Shown piece after piece: positions 30,634-40,198 of a stretch of DNA of 64,000 bases; the stretch's first letter is position 1, and each line of letters starts with the position of its first letter. The notes below the pieces were generated by a model. The model saw only the letters and a program-made list of their open reading frames with translations, made no database searches and was not told the origin of the DNA. Source of the DNA: Sanderia malayensis (Eukaryota > Cnidaria > Scyphozoa > Semaeostomeae > Pelagiidae); the NCBI GenBank assembly GCA_013076295.1, contig RQOL01000915.1, forward strand, positions 1,054,001 to 1,118,000. Reading direction: 5' to 3'. A program made the position numbers and the translations under genes.

Positions 30634-31664
30634 TTGATGAAGAATTTGACTTGGTTCTTCCTTCGGGATTTGTTACTGATAGATTAAAACTAGTAGATTT
30701 CACAGTTGATTTACCTCACGTTTTTCAATTAAACAATAAAAGAAAATGGGAAATGGCATTACTACAAATGACGCTGCCAGATAGAGGAGAAAAATCATTA
30801 CATGATCAATACTGGTTTTCAATTTCCAACGAGTATGAAACTATTACCGATGAAGATGGAAAATTGGTTCCTTGGGGTACAGATGGTTTTTTCTATGAAA
30901 AGATCCGTCTTGATAAAGAAATTATTGAAACCCGTGATAATACTCTGATGTATTATGAATTCAAAAGACTTTTCAATGATAGAGTCTTGGATTTCCCTGA
31001 ATTTGGGTACATATTAAAAAACATGTTATCAGTATCATTAATTGATGGAAAGATACAGTTTGAAATGAAAGATGATTTGAAAACATTAGGCTTTGCAACT
31101 CATGGAGGTAAAAGACGGAGATATACTAGTGCACCTTTAATAACATTTTCAAGACCTTTGGCACATTTTCTTGGTTTAGAAGATCAGGTCACCCACACTT
31201 TACCAAATGGCTCAATAGTCAAATACTTTCACTACAAGATTTCTGATAGTATACAATCCAGTCAAACAATGAAACTGATTGTTTACAAAAGGAAGGCAGA
31301 TGGTGACTCGCTGACTGGAGGAAAGATAAACTGCTTAAGCAGAATAAAGGACGGTGTTCATCTAAATGAACATACTTCTATAAATGTAGAATGTGATCTA
31401 TTGGAAAGCAACTATCTTGGAGGTGTTAACAAACGAAGAGTTTTGAGAAAACTAGCATTTTACGATACAGATCTCGATACATATGTTAGATATTACGCTC
31501 CAAAGAATATAATTTACACACCACTGGAGAGGCTACAGTTTCAACAAATTCAAATAAAATTGGTAGATGATGATGGAAATCCTATAAAATTAACATCTCT
31601 CTATTCCGCAAAGCAGTATATTGGAGAAACATCACTGACCGTTCGCATTAGGCCAGTAATATGA
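30630..31664 (+). CDS. Penton-like minor capsid protein
   Basis: The intact 344-residue frame lies between integrase and the basic protein. The N-terminal region has beta-strand-rich sequence with LPHVFQLNNKRKWEMALLQM, typical of Polinton minor capsid proteins. The C-terminus (PLERLQFQQIQIKLVDDDGN) matches the strand-turn-strand ending of single-jelly-roll penton proteins that close the capsid vertices. The assignment is by these patterns and gene order and has not been tested structurally. Start and stop overlap both neighbours by 4 nt (ATGA). Confidence 0.7.
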   Translation: MIDEEFDLVLPSGFVTDRLKLVDFTVDLPHVFQLNNKRKWEMALLQMTLPDRGEKSLHDQYWFSISNEYETITDEDGKLVPWGTDGFFYEKIRLDKEIIETRDNTLMYYEFKRLFNDRVLDFPEFGYILKNMLSVSLIDGKIQFEMKDDLKTLGFATHGGKRRRYTSAPLITFSRPLAHFLGLEDQVTHTLPNGSIVKYFHYKISDSIQSSQTMKLIVYKRKADGDSLTGGKINCLSRIKDGVHLNEHTSINVECDLLESNYLGGVNKRRVLRKLAFYDTDLDTYVRYYAPKNIIYTPLERLQFQQIQIKLVDDDGNPIKLTSLYSAKQYIGETSLTVRIRPVI

Positions 31665-32023
31665 ATGTGACACTAAATAATAGACATGTAAATTTTGATA
31701 ATCCACTTCCAGTGGATACTAATTGGAAATGTAGTATGATTGCTTGTACATTAAATAAAAAAGAAAAAGATAAGAGTGAAAAAGTGTTTGCTGTTTGTTG
31801 CAATTTCATTATAAGTAAGGATGCTGTTGCTCTATTGGGGCTAGTTATTGACGATTCAAAATCAATTCACAGATCAATTATAAATCCAGCAACGTATAGA
31901 GTAACAAGATCTAACATAAAATCATTCGATATTAAAATTATCAACTGGGAAACTCTGGAAGATATATCAGATAAATTTGAAGAAAATTGTCAAATTGATT
32001 TATCATTCGTTAAAGATGATTAA
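31661..32023 (+). CDS. Small uncharacterised virion-cassette protein
   Basis: This is an intact 120-residue frame beginning MNVTLNNRHVNFDNPLPVD, predicted to be mostly beta-strand and mildly acidic at the end (CQIDLSFVKDD). Its ATG overlaps the stop of the penton-like gene, so it is probably co-translated. It may be a minor structural protein. I recognise no family. Confidence 0.55.
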   Translation: MNVTLNNRHVNFDNPLPVDTNWKCSMIACTLNKKEKDKSEKVFAVCCNFIISKDAVALLGLVIDDSKSIHRSIINPATYRVTRSNIKSFDIKIINWETLEDISDKFEENCQIDLSFVKDD

Positions 32024-32083
32024 TGATTTTTACCTCACATGTCCCACTGATTCTGGTGGAAAAATAAAAATGTTAAAAATGTT

Positions 32084-32371
32084 ATGAAAGATACCGCACA
32101 ATCTTCTATGAGAGGAATTAAAAGAAAAGCTACTGAAGGAATTGTAAATGTCGTAAAAAAGGCAAAAAAGCCACCTGCCAAGAAGCACTCTGTCAGTAAG
32201 AAGCAGCCTGCCACTGGTAGGAAATCAAGGAGCCGTCCTAAAAGAACTCGAAAAGAAAGCACCATGAGAGGGATCTTCATGCCAAATAAGAGCAAGAAGC
32301 CTAAAGCAAAGCGTCCAGATTTGAGAAAAAATTTGTTGAAGAAACTGCTGAAGAAGAAATTGTTACAATGA
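32084..32371 (+). CDS. Basic core-like protein
   Basis: This 95-residue protein is dominated by Lys, Arg, Pro and Ser (KKAKKPPAKKHSVSKKQPAT, then GRKSRSRPKRTRKES). It ends in a leucine/lysine amphipathic stretch. The composition is that of a viral DNA-condensing core protein, comparable in type to adenovirus core peptides. It sits just before the major capsid gene and overlaps its start (ATGA at 32368). Confidence 0.6.
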   Translation: MKDTAQSSMRGIKRKATEGIVNVVKKAKKPPAKKHSVSKKQPATGRKSRSRPKRTRKESTMRGIFMPNKSKKPKAKRPDLRKNLLKKLLKKKLLQ

Positions 32372-33681
32372 GTATAAAAACAGAATATACTGAGTGCCCT
32401 AGTGAGAGTTTAGATTTATTCAGTACACCGATAGTTCAAAGCGATGTTGATTATTTTAAAGATGTTGAGTATTTTCCACAAACTGCTGCTCTCAATTCCT
32501 CAAAGCAGACTGTTGTGTTTGGCATTCCTGCCCAGCCAGATCATATGATTGATTTGAATCATTCTTATTTCGTCTCAACTCTTGCTATTAAGAAAGCAAA
32601 TGGAGCTGATATTGGAAAAACAACTGCAGAATTTGTAGGAGTAGTAAATAACATTGGTCAATCTATGTGGAAGCAGATAGAGCTGGTTTTGAATGACACC
32701 CCTGTCACAGAAGCAAACGGGATGTATGCATACCAATCTTACTTGGAAACAATGTTGTCGTTTGATGAAACTAAAGCTGAAAACTATTTGAAAATGACAA
32801 ACTGGGCCAGTGACACACTAGGTAAGGAAGATGCTGCTTACCCAACGAATACGGCATCAGCGAAAAATCAAGGATTGAACACAAGATCTGCGCCATTTGA
32901 CGACAGCGAGAAAGTCAAAGTGTTAACAAAACCCCATGTTAACATTTGCAATCAACTCAAATACCTACTACCTGGCGTACGTCTTCAATGGCGATTGAGT
33001 CCCAACAGTAATTTGTTTTGTTTAATGAGCAAAACTGGAACATCTCCACAGCTTTTCATTTATGAAGTGAAATTGATACTTCGCCATATCCACGTTAAAG
33101 ATGCAGTATTGAAAGGAATTGAAAGGACTTTGATGAAATCTCCTGCCATGTATCCCCTTTGTCAACCCCATATGGCAAACTATTTGGTCCCTGCTGCAAC
33201 AACCAGCTGGGTTCAAGACAATGTGTTTAATGGAAAAGTACCAAACAGATTGTTTTTTGCTCTTGTGGATAATTCTGCATTTAATGGATTTTTAGAACAA
33301 AACCCATTCAACTTTGTACATGGATCAGTTTCTGCTATGCAAGTGACTGTTAACAATCAAGAGGTCACTCCCCCTCTAAGATTGGATTATGATGATAATG
33401 ACTATTTCGATGCCTATAGCCGTCTGTTGACTACTCTGGGCAATTCAGCTAGTCTGGTTGATTATGAGAGATTCAATCAAGGATCAGCAATTTATGGTTT
33501 TGACTTGACACCAAAGGGAAGTTGTGCAGATGGACAATACTTGCTTAAAAGAGAGGGTAACTTGAGAATAAGCATCAATTTTGCAACGGCTGTTGTAAGT
33601 TTGATGAATATTGTTGTTCTCGAAGAATTTGACAGAACAATTAAAATTGATAGTCATAAAAACATCATTCGTGATTGGTAA
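32368..33681 (+). CDS. Major capsid protein (double jelly-roll)
   Basis: The intact 437-residue frame has the size of Polinton double-jelly-roll capsid proteins. Typical segments are the N-terminal LDLFSTPIVQSDVDYF, the LPGVRLQWRLSPNSNLFCL strand pair that follows the first jelly roll, and the NPFNFVHGSVSAMQVTVNNQ segment in the second roll. The protein would form trimeric capsomers of an icosahedral particle. It is flanked by a 4-nt overlap upstream and a 1-nt overlap (TAATG) with the protease downstream. No lesion is seen. Confidence 0.85.
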   Translation: MSIKTEYTECPSESLDLFSTPIVQSDVDYFKDVEYFPQTAALNSSKQTVVFGIPAQPDHMIDLNHSYFVSTLAIKKANGADIGKTTAEFVGVVNNIGQSMWKQIELVLNDTPVTEANGMYAYQSYLETMLSFDETKAENYLKMTNWASDTLGKEDAAYPTNTASAKNQGLNTRSAPFDDSEKVKVLTKPHVNICNQLKYLLPGVRLQWRLSPNSNLFCLMSKTGTSPQLFIYEVKLILRHIHVKDAVLKGIERTLMKSPAMYPLCQPHMANYLVPAATTSWVQDNVFNGKVPNRLFFALVDNSAFNGFLEQNPFNFVHGSVSAMQVTVNNQEVTPPLRLDYDDNDYFDAYSRLLTTLGNSASLVDYERFNQGSAIYGFDLTPKGSCADGQYLLKREGNLRISINFATAVVSLMNIVVLEEFDRTIKIDSHKNIIRDW

Positions 33682-34130
33682 TGATGGATGATATAACAAT
33701 CAATAACTTACTTCTGAAACATGAAAAGCTACCTTATTTCCATGGTGTATTTGGAACAGATGAAATCAAAAACATCGATGTGCATTCACTGCCCTGCTCA
33801 TTCATTTTCAATGAAGATAATTTTACTGGTAAAGGAACTCACTGGGTAGCCATCTATATTAGCGATGATCGCGTTTTGGATTTTTATGATTCGTTTGGTG
33901 AGCCTCCTATGCTGAAAGAATTTAAAAACTTCATTCATCCGTTCAAGCTTACTTACAATAAAACTCAAGTTCAATCCTATGAGAGTGCGACTTGTGGACA
34001 ACATTGCATGTTCTTCCTCATTAATAGAACAAAAAACGTTACAATGAACTCATTAATCAATAAATATTTTAATGTAAATGATAAGTTAAGTAATGATTTG
34101 TATGTTTACAATTATGTTAATAGAAGATAA
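33681..34130 (+). CDS. Adenovirus-type cysteine protease
   Basis: The chosen start is ATG at 33681 (MMDDITINN), overlapping the capsid stop as TAATG. The longer frame from 33675 would need a TTG start. The 149-residue protein has the catalytic His in GTHWVAIYI, an acidic residue in the following strand, FYDSFG, and the nucleophile Cys in ATCGQHCMFFL. It is the maturation protease of adenovirus and Polinton virions (Ulp1/C5-like fold). The frame is intact. Confidence 0.9.
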   Translation: MMDDITINNLLLKHEKLPYFHGVFGTDEIKNIDVHSLPCSFIFNEDNFTGKGTHWVAIYISDDRVLDFYDSFGEPPMLKEFKNFIHPFKLTYNKTQVQSYESATCGQHCMFFLINRTKNVTMNSLINKYFNVNDKLSNDLYVYNYVNRR

Positions 34131-34190
34131 AATAATGTTAAAAACTTAAATGTTCAGTTAGTTTAGAAATGTTCAAATAATGTCTTTTTC
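34131..34190. other. Convergent gene junction
   Basis: About 60 bp separate the protease stop from the polymerase stop on the opposite strand. The two transcription units therefore converge and must share or overlap their 3' ends. No clear consensus polyadenylation signal was fixed. Confidence 0.5.
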
Positions 34191-37100
34191 TCAGTATCTT
34201 TCTTCAGCAGCTTGCGCATTTTCTTGCAAATAATGCCCATATGGCAGTGTGTTAAAACCATTATCAAGAATGTATCTCTTATCATCAAAAGAGCTCAGCG
34301 ATTTCTTTGTTCTTTCTGTTGTGTAGATGGTATGATTGTGTGATTCAATATTACGCTGCCTGTGTGAATAGGTTTGCTGTTCTTTCAGACAATCTAGGTA
34401 ATCTTCATGTTTTATTTGCTTCTTTACCACATCTTTTTTTAATTCCTTTCGCTCTTTTGATTGTTTGTCCATCATCGATTCTGAGGCTATACATCTTCGA
34501 TCTCAATCCGACGAATTCTATCATTTTCCCACCACCGAGCTCATCTTTCATTTTCCCAATAACTTTCTTGTTTCTTACAGAGTAATTTGGATGTTCTTTA
34601 TCATAGTTGCTGAAATCGAATCCATCTTCATGATCTTTCAATACTCTGTTAACTTGATCTTGAGACATTGGTATGTCATAGATGAAGCTATCAGTATCCA
34701 TGTAGCATAGTTGAACGTTTGGAAGGTTTGGTTTTGCAAAGTTGTAGTGGAAATCATACATCAATGTCTTGCTAATATCTGATATGCTGAAACCAACATA
34801 CATTGGTTTGTCGAGTTTAACTTTCCCAATCTTTTTCTCTACCAAAAGTGTATCTTCATTGATTTCAATTACCCCATAGAACTTTGGATTTCTGACCCAT
34901 CTTCTCAGGACTATACCATCTGTGCAGATTTCAAAACGTCGATGATTTCTTATGTTTTCCATCGTCATTCCAAACACAGAATTGTTCATCAGTTTGAACA
35001 GATCTTTTTCAAAGTCGTTTCTTGCTTGAGTTCTCTTTTGAGTGTTGAAATCAATATATTTTTTCAACCAAAAGTTTTGCTTGAATTCAATAATCTCATG
35101 AACTTTTGTTAGCTTCAAACCCAATTCCAAACACTGCTTCAAATTTCTTTCATGCAGGGTGTATTCTTTTTTGTCATATAGATTTGGTATTAGCTTTGGT
35201 GTTGACTTAAACTTTCCCCATAAGCTTGTCTTTGATATTTTGATAACATTTCTTCTTGAACTTGTAATCTTTGTGGTGCTAATGGTAGATCTGCATGATG
35301 ATCATGTAACTCAGCTGGATATTTTAAGTCAACTTTGAGAATGTAGCCAATATCTTCATCAGATCTTGACAACAAAGTGTCGATGTTTGTGTTTTTAATT
35401 TCTTCTTGTGTAAATTGTTTGAAACCACCATAAGGCATTGGCTGCGACATTGCCCATCCATATAGATTGTTTGCATCTAAGTACATCAACGTGTTGTTTT
35501 CCGTCGATTCAACATGACGTTTCACTGCTATCGAAACACCGCCTCGAATACCATCTTCAATCATAAGGTGAATGTCCTTCTTTTCTTCAGATAGTAATTC
35601 CAGCGTTACACCAGTCATCTTCAACATTGCATCCCAAGCTAGTGAAGGAGCAGTTAGATAATGAGCAGGATCAAGCTTGTAGAATTTTAGACTCTGCTTT
35701 CTGAACGATTTAAATATATCAGCTAACAGCAGCACATCAGTTTTCAGATATAGCTCATGATAATCTTGAAAGGTCTGACAGTTGAAAAATTGCCAAACCT
35801 GTTGAGCATATGTATATTCTTCATCACTGATGCTGGAATCATAGAGTTTGTTGTAAAATGCTTCTTTTGGTGGTAGAGATGTTTCTTGCATTTTTTCTAT
35901 GCTATCCACCCAGTCATAGGGATAAACACCTTTCCTTGTCAGCAAATCAAACGCTTTCTTGACATCTGCATCTTCTGCTTCTGTTAAAGCTCTCTTTGGT
36001 GGTATTTTCCAATTTCTATAATCCAAAATATCTTCTTTTTTTAGCGGATCTTTACATGCTATGCCCGGTTCAAACATGTTTTGACGTTCTCTTTCCAATT
36101 CTGTAACTCTTTCTTCTTCATTTCTAGGTACCTCAGGATATTGTTGTTGGGTGATCTCATCATGCAAGTATTTTTTCATAGATATGAAGTCTTCTTTCGG
36201 CAGGTTGTTGGCCAGTGTTGCTAAGCTGGTGCTTAAAAATGCGAATGAGTCAATGTATTTGATTCCATTAGTATTGGTGTTTCTACCTTTTCCATTTTCT
36301 TCAGAATAACCACCAATCTGTGCAGTCATGATCTCTTCTTTCGAATTGGCGATGATCTTTGCATTTCTGCCATTCAAATTCTTCAGAATATGATGCATAT
36401 CATATCCTTTTAGATTGTGAAAGACGGTTGGGATGGTGTGATAGTTTGCTACTATATCCAGATGTTTGAAGTTGCAATGCTTGCAAGCTCGACCTCTGTA
36501 TTTTCCAGTAATGTGACAATGATCTCTGACTTTTTGTCTATCATTATCATTGAATAGTTGATTGCAACAATAGCAATGCATAGCCCCAGCATGTTCCGCA
36601 TTTTCTTCCGGTGTTAATCTAATCATTGGCATGGTTTTCTTGAATACTGTTCGTATTTCTTCATTTAACTTATCTAAACTATTCATAAACACTTCCATGC
36701 AATCTTCTCCGGTATAACATTCCAACGGTTGTTGCCACCTATCATCGATTGATGTGGCGTAAATACAATAACTGATTGGTTTGTGTTCTTGATAAGCGGC
36801 TCCCTTGTTTGAACGTTCCAAAATAGATTCAGTATCTGCATATATGATGAATGGTAGCATGCATTGGTTCTTAAAATGTTCAAACTTTAATTCTGCGTCT
36901 TTAGGATATTCAACACCTTGGAAGATTTTGATTTTCTGACATAATGTTTTATGTTTATCTAGATTTTCGTGACTTGTGCATGATGACAGGCATAGCGGAC
37001 AGTAAAAACGCTTTCCACGATATTTATGTCCAGGACGTCCGGCCAACAAACGACTCATACTTTTAATCTTCATTTAAATAGATGTTGATTGAAATGTTGT

Positions 37101-37893
37101 TGTTTATTTCGAAAGTATCAATCATCTTTTTATCTTACACTTTTACTGGATATTTCAATCCCTCACAGCTAAGCTCGTTCAAGTACTGTTGATACTTTGC
37201 GACTCTTTCTGGATGGATTGATTGTGGATGTAGTGCAGATAGAATTGCCCAGATGAAGCATTTATCATCATCGTTTTGCACGTTAATGACTGCTTGTTTG
37301 TTTTTGATGTTGGCGGGTAGCTGCAAATATTTTTTACCTTTGATTGCTTCATAGTCGAACATCTTCACTAGCAGCTTGATATACTTTGTAAATATCCAGC
37401 CGTTTCCATTTTCTGTAAATTCATCTATGTCATTTTTTAACTTTCTAATGGCGTCATCTATTTGGTCTTCAAGCTCTTCGATATCTTCCTCTGATCGCAG
37501 CAGTGATTAGATAGCAGATCTGAATACTGGCGGTGGATCTGATATGATATCCCCGATCGGTTTATGAAATTCTACTTCGAGAACAATATAATACTTTATC
37601 CCTTGCTTATGTGTAAGTATCTCACTCATAGGTTCGCAAATGGTGTGCTGCTTGATCTTTTTCATATTTTCAATATCCTCTTCCTTAGTATATATTTTAA
37701 ATGCTTTATCATCTATCTTTTTCTTTTTCCTACCTTCGCCAACTAATTTGGGTGGTGATTGCACATTATGAGTTGTTCGCTTGTGCGCCATTAGATTCGC
37801 CATTCTATTGAATACTTTCCCACATTGATAGCAAGAGATTTTTCTTTTCTTGCTATTATTAGCAGCTGCGCTCTCTTCGTGTGATCTCTTCAT
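34191..37893 (-). pseudogene. Protein-primed family B DNA polymerase, multiply broken
   Basis: The start is ATG at 37893, about 30 bp from a TATA box. Order of parts: a C2H2 finger (CYQCGKVFNRMANLMAHKRTTH), an N-terminal region, a second zinc region (CPLCLSSCTSHENLDKHKTLC, partly), exonuclease motifs YADTES, NLKGYD and YLKTDVLLLAD, then polymerase motif A DANNLYGWAMSQ, motif B LMNNSVFGMTMEN and motif C YMDTDSF. Lesions are in-frame TAA at 37507-37509 and 37135-37137, a frame change with probable deletion near 37080, a one-base shift near 35215 and one in an A-run near 34438. It would replicate the element from protein-primed ends if intact. Confidence 0.9.
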
Positions 37894-37919
37894 GATTGAA
37901 GTGATTTTATTTTGGGGAT

Positions 37920-38130
37920 GATTTATATACATAAATCAACCAATCAGATTGTAGAGATTTCTGCTTCTAAAACTTTTCACTTTTGGAAACTTCTTTATGA
38001 TGTCATAGAACTTTCTAGAACTTTCCCGAGGGACATTCCCTACTTCTAGAAACTTCTGAAAAGTCCCTGTGATCTGATTGGTTGATAGCTCCTGGAAACT
38101 TCTAGAAGTTTCTGCTTTCTCATTTCTCAT
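37920..38130 (-). promoter_or_regulatory. Polymerase promoter: GAA/TTC arrays, CCAAT, TATA
   Basis: Read on the minus strand, perfect four-unit arrays lie at 38095-38112 (GAAacTTCtaGAAgtTTC on the plus strand) and 38008-38025, and a near-perfect one at about 38044-38060. The CCAATCAG region is at about 37940-37947 and a TATATA box at about 37922-37930. The ATG follows at 37893. The proximal 60 bp match the rightward promoter at 27330-27370, so one promoter module drives both main transcription units. Confidence 0.7.
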
Positions 38131-38250
38131 GACAGAGATTTGACGTGTACATTCGAACGACGCATTCGAAAGTTTCTGATTGGTTCTTTGAATTCAATCT
38201 CGAGTCGAGAATGTGAATTTGCCAGCTCCTCGATATTTTTGTGTTCGCGT
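38127..38250 (-). repeat. Internal copy of inner terminal-repeat segment
   Basis: About 120 bp here match the inner part of the terminal repeat at 39769-39890 in the same orientation, including ACATTCGAACG, TTTCTGATTGG and GAATTCAATCTCGAG. The copy is truncated near 38250. Beyond it the sequence differs from the terminal repeat. It sits right behind the polymerase promoter, where a second element (43308 onward) has its true end. Confidence 0.85.
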
Positions 38251-38375
38251 ACTATTTCACGTTAGAGCTTGAAGAGTATATAAAAGAAATTGTTTTTCCT
38301 TCTCATAAATAATTTCTATAAACATATAGACCATTTAAAACATTCTAAAACACTTTAAACAACAACAACAAATTA

Positions 38376-39705
38376 TTAAAAATGACCACAGCGGGGGGTC
38401 CATCGGTTTCTGGCCAATTCAAAAACTTGTTCTCTGAAATTAATCATTGTTGATAAAAAGTTTAAGTTATCTGTGCTAGCATTAGCATATCTCATCACAG
38501 CCAATAATTGTTCTGGATTATTAATCTCATCTTCTTCATCCTCGTCTTCGATGCTCGGGCTGTACCCGGGATTGACGACCATTGTTGGAGGGATGCCTCC
38601 ATCAAATGCCATCCTGGCCATTTCGTTGACTGTGTCCTGCCATGGGCTTGGGAGATCTTGCCAGTCAGTACTCCCCGATGGAGCCCATGGCTCTTCTAAT
38701 GCTGCTGGTGCTGCCTCTACTGGCTCTTCCAATGCTGTTGGTGACAATGGTGTTATTATTGGTGGCGGTAGCATCGTTACTGGTGATGATGTTGATGATA
38801 CTGTTATCGGTGATGATGGTGGTGTTGTTGGTGATGCTACCCTGAGAGATCGACGAGATATTCTCGATGTTGGTGATGATCTTAGGGACAGGCGAGCCCG
38901 CATCGACGGTGTTGATGTTCTTCGTTGAGATCGGTGAGATCTCCGCACTCCTCGCAGTGGTGCCCGTGGCGGTGTTTGCGGCGGTGTCCTTCTGAGTTGA
39001 GGCGCTGATTGTAATATCTAAAAATACAAAAAAAAAAGATTTAAGCGAAGATCTTTACATTAAAATGTGTATTAGAATGAGTAAAAATTATATTAAAAAC
39101 TACCTCAATCCGTTTCATATACTGCTGGCGTCAGCCTGCACAGCGGACAGTTGTTGTTGTATTCGCTCCATCTGAGCATAAGAATAATCAATTAAAAATA
39201 ATCAATTATTAAGTAAAAAAAGCATAATTAATAGATAAACAACAACTTACTGTATGCTACATGTCGCATGATACACCTGCCGGCACTGGGTACATCGGCG
39301 AAAAGCTCCCTCCTCCGTATCGTCACTCATACATATCCTACAATTTCCCTCGGGGAAAATTTCCTCTCTTGGCAACCTAGAATAAAAATGTGGTTCGAGT
39401 CATTCCAGATTCCGAGTGGTCTGGTTTATATACGAGCACGCACGAGTCTATGATAGAACCCAGGCCAGGTGAAGTTTTTGTAAACAAATAATAAAATGAT
39501 AAGTATTGCATAGTCTTATGCTGTTAACATTACATACCTCAATACACTTCTTCTTGCTCTTGGTCGCTGAAATATAGTAACAACTTATTAAAGCTTTTCA
39601 AAGAAAGTTTTACGAAATTTGAAAAAGCGCGTCAACTTTCAAAGCTGTCGCTGCTTTTTAAAACACCTGCTTAGTATTTAAAAAACAATTAGCACTTACA
39701 TCCAT
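38376..39705 (-). CDS. Five-exon RING/PHD-like zinc-finger protein
   Basis: Predicted exons on the minus strand are 39705-39700, 39566-39538, 39376-39251, 39171-39123 and 39017-38376. Every intron has GT-AG ends (donors GTAAGT, GTATGT, GTAAGT, GTATAT). Phases agree throughout, giving 283 codons plus stop. Exons 3-4 together carry CRICMSD, CTQCRQVYHATC and CPLCR, a C4HC3-type RING/PHD-like finger that would coordinate two zincs and might act as an E3 ubiquitin ligase. The last exon encodes a Ser/Pro/Arg-rich region, then an acidic stretch (EDEDEEDE). An alternative donor at the end of exon 4 would stop the protein right after the finger (75 residues). The start lies just inside the right terminal repeat. 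Confidence 0.7.
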
Positions 39706-39744
39706 TCTTTAGTCTTTATCTTTCTTCTCAAACGAAGGAAAGAC

Positions 39745-40198
39745 AGAAGATTCTGATTTTTCATGACAAAGATTTGACGCGTACATTCGAACGTCGCATT
39801 CGAAAGTTTCTGATTGGCTCTTTGAATTCAATCTCGAGCCGAGAACATTAAATTATAGTTCATCAATAATTTTGTGTTTTCTTGCGATTTATTTAACAAA
39901 TTCTTATCATCTTATAAGTGCATGAAAAATATGAAATAATTCATTTTATTTTTATTGCTGTAAAAATATTTTTCATAAACAAAACCGTTTTTTAGTTATT
40001 AAGCTTTTTATGGGTTTTTTATCAGCTTTGGTGATGTTTTGCAACTTTAAACTAACTTTCCACAACCTTCCCGTTATCGTTTTCGATTATTTTTTACTGT
40101 TCATGCTCTTTTCAATTCTCCAAGACTCTCGCGCATGCGTGATCTTAACACATTCTACTGCGCATGTGTGTCCTCGGACACCTACTTCTTCTCCTACT
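39745..40198 (-). repeat. Right terminal inverted repeat of Polinton 1
   Basis: About 454 bp, inverted relative to 24854-25325. It ends CTTCTTCTCCTACT at 40198, followed by the TGCCTG duplication. The RING-like gene starts 40 bp inside it, so its promoter probably lies in the repeat. Confidence 0.95.

Larger units (their letters stand above)
24854..40198. mobile_element. Polinton/Maverick element, complete, 15,345 bp
   Basis: Terminal inverted repeats (24854-25325 and 39745-40198) start AGTAGGAGAAG, and a perfect 6-bp target duplication flanks the element. It encodes the Polinton hallmark set: protein-primed DNA polymerase B, retroviral-type integrase with chromodomain, FtsK/A32-like packaging ATPase, adenovirus-type cysteine protease, double-jelly-roll major capsid protein and a penton-like protein. 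It also carries Fic-domain and RING/PHD-like genes. Rightward genes occupy 25.3-34.1 kb and the polymerase runs leftward from 37.9 to 34.2 kb. Capsid and protease frames are intact. Polymerase, integrase, ATPase and one unknown gene are broken, so this copy is probably not autonomous. Confidence 0.95.

Noticed and set aside
34307..34710. Plus-strand frames opposite the polymerase C-terminus
   Set aside because: They are antisense shadows. The minus strand carries polymerase motifs.
38473..38928. Plus-strand Ser/Gly/Val-rich open frame
   Set aside because: It is the antisense of the Ser/Pro-rich last exon of the RING-like gene. The minus-strand frame is the one supported by splicing.
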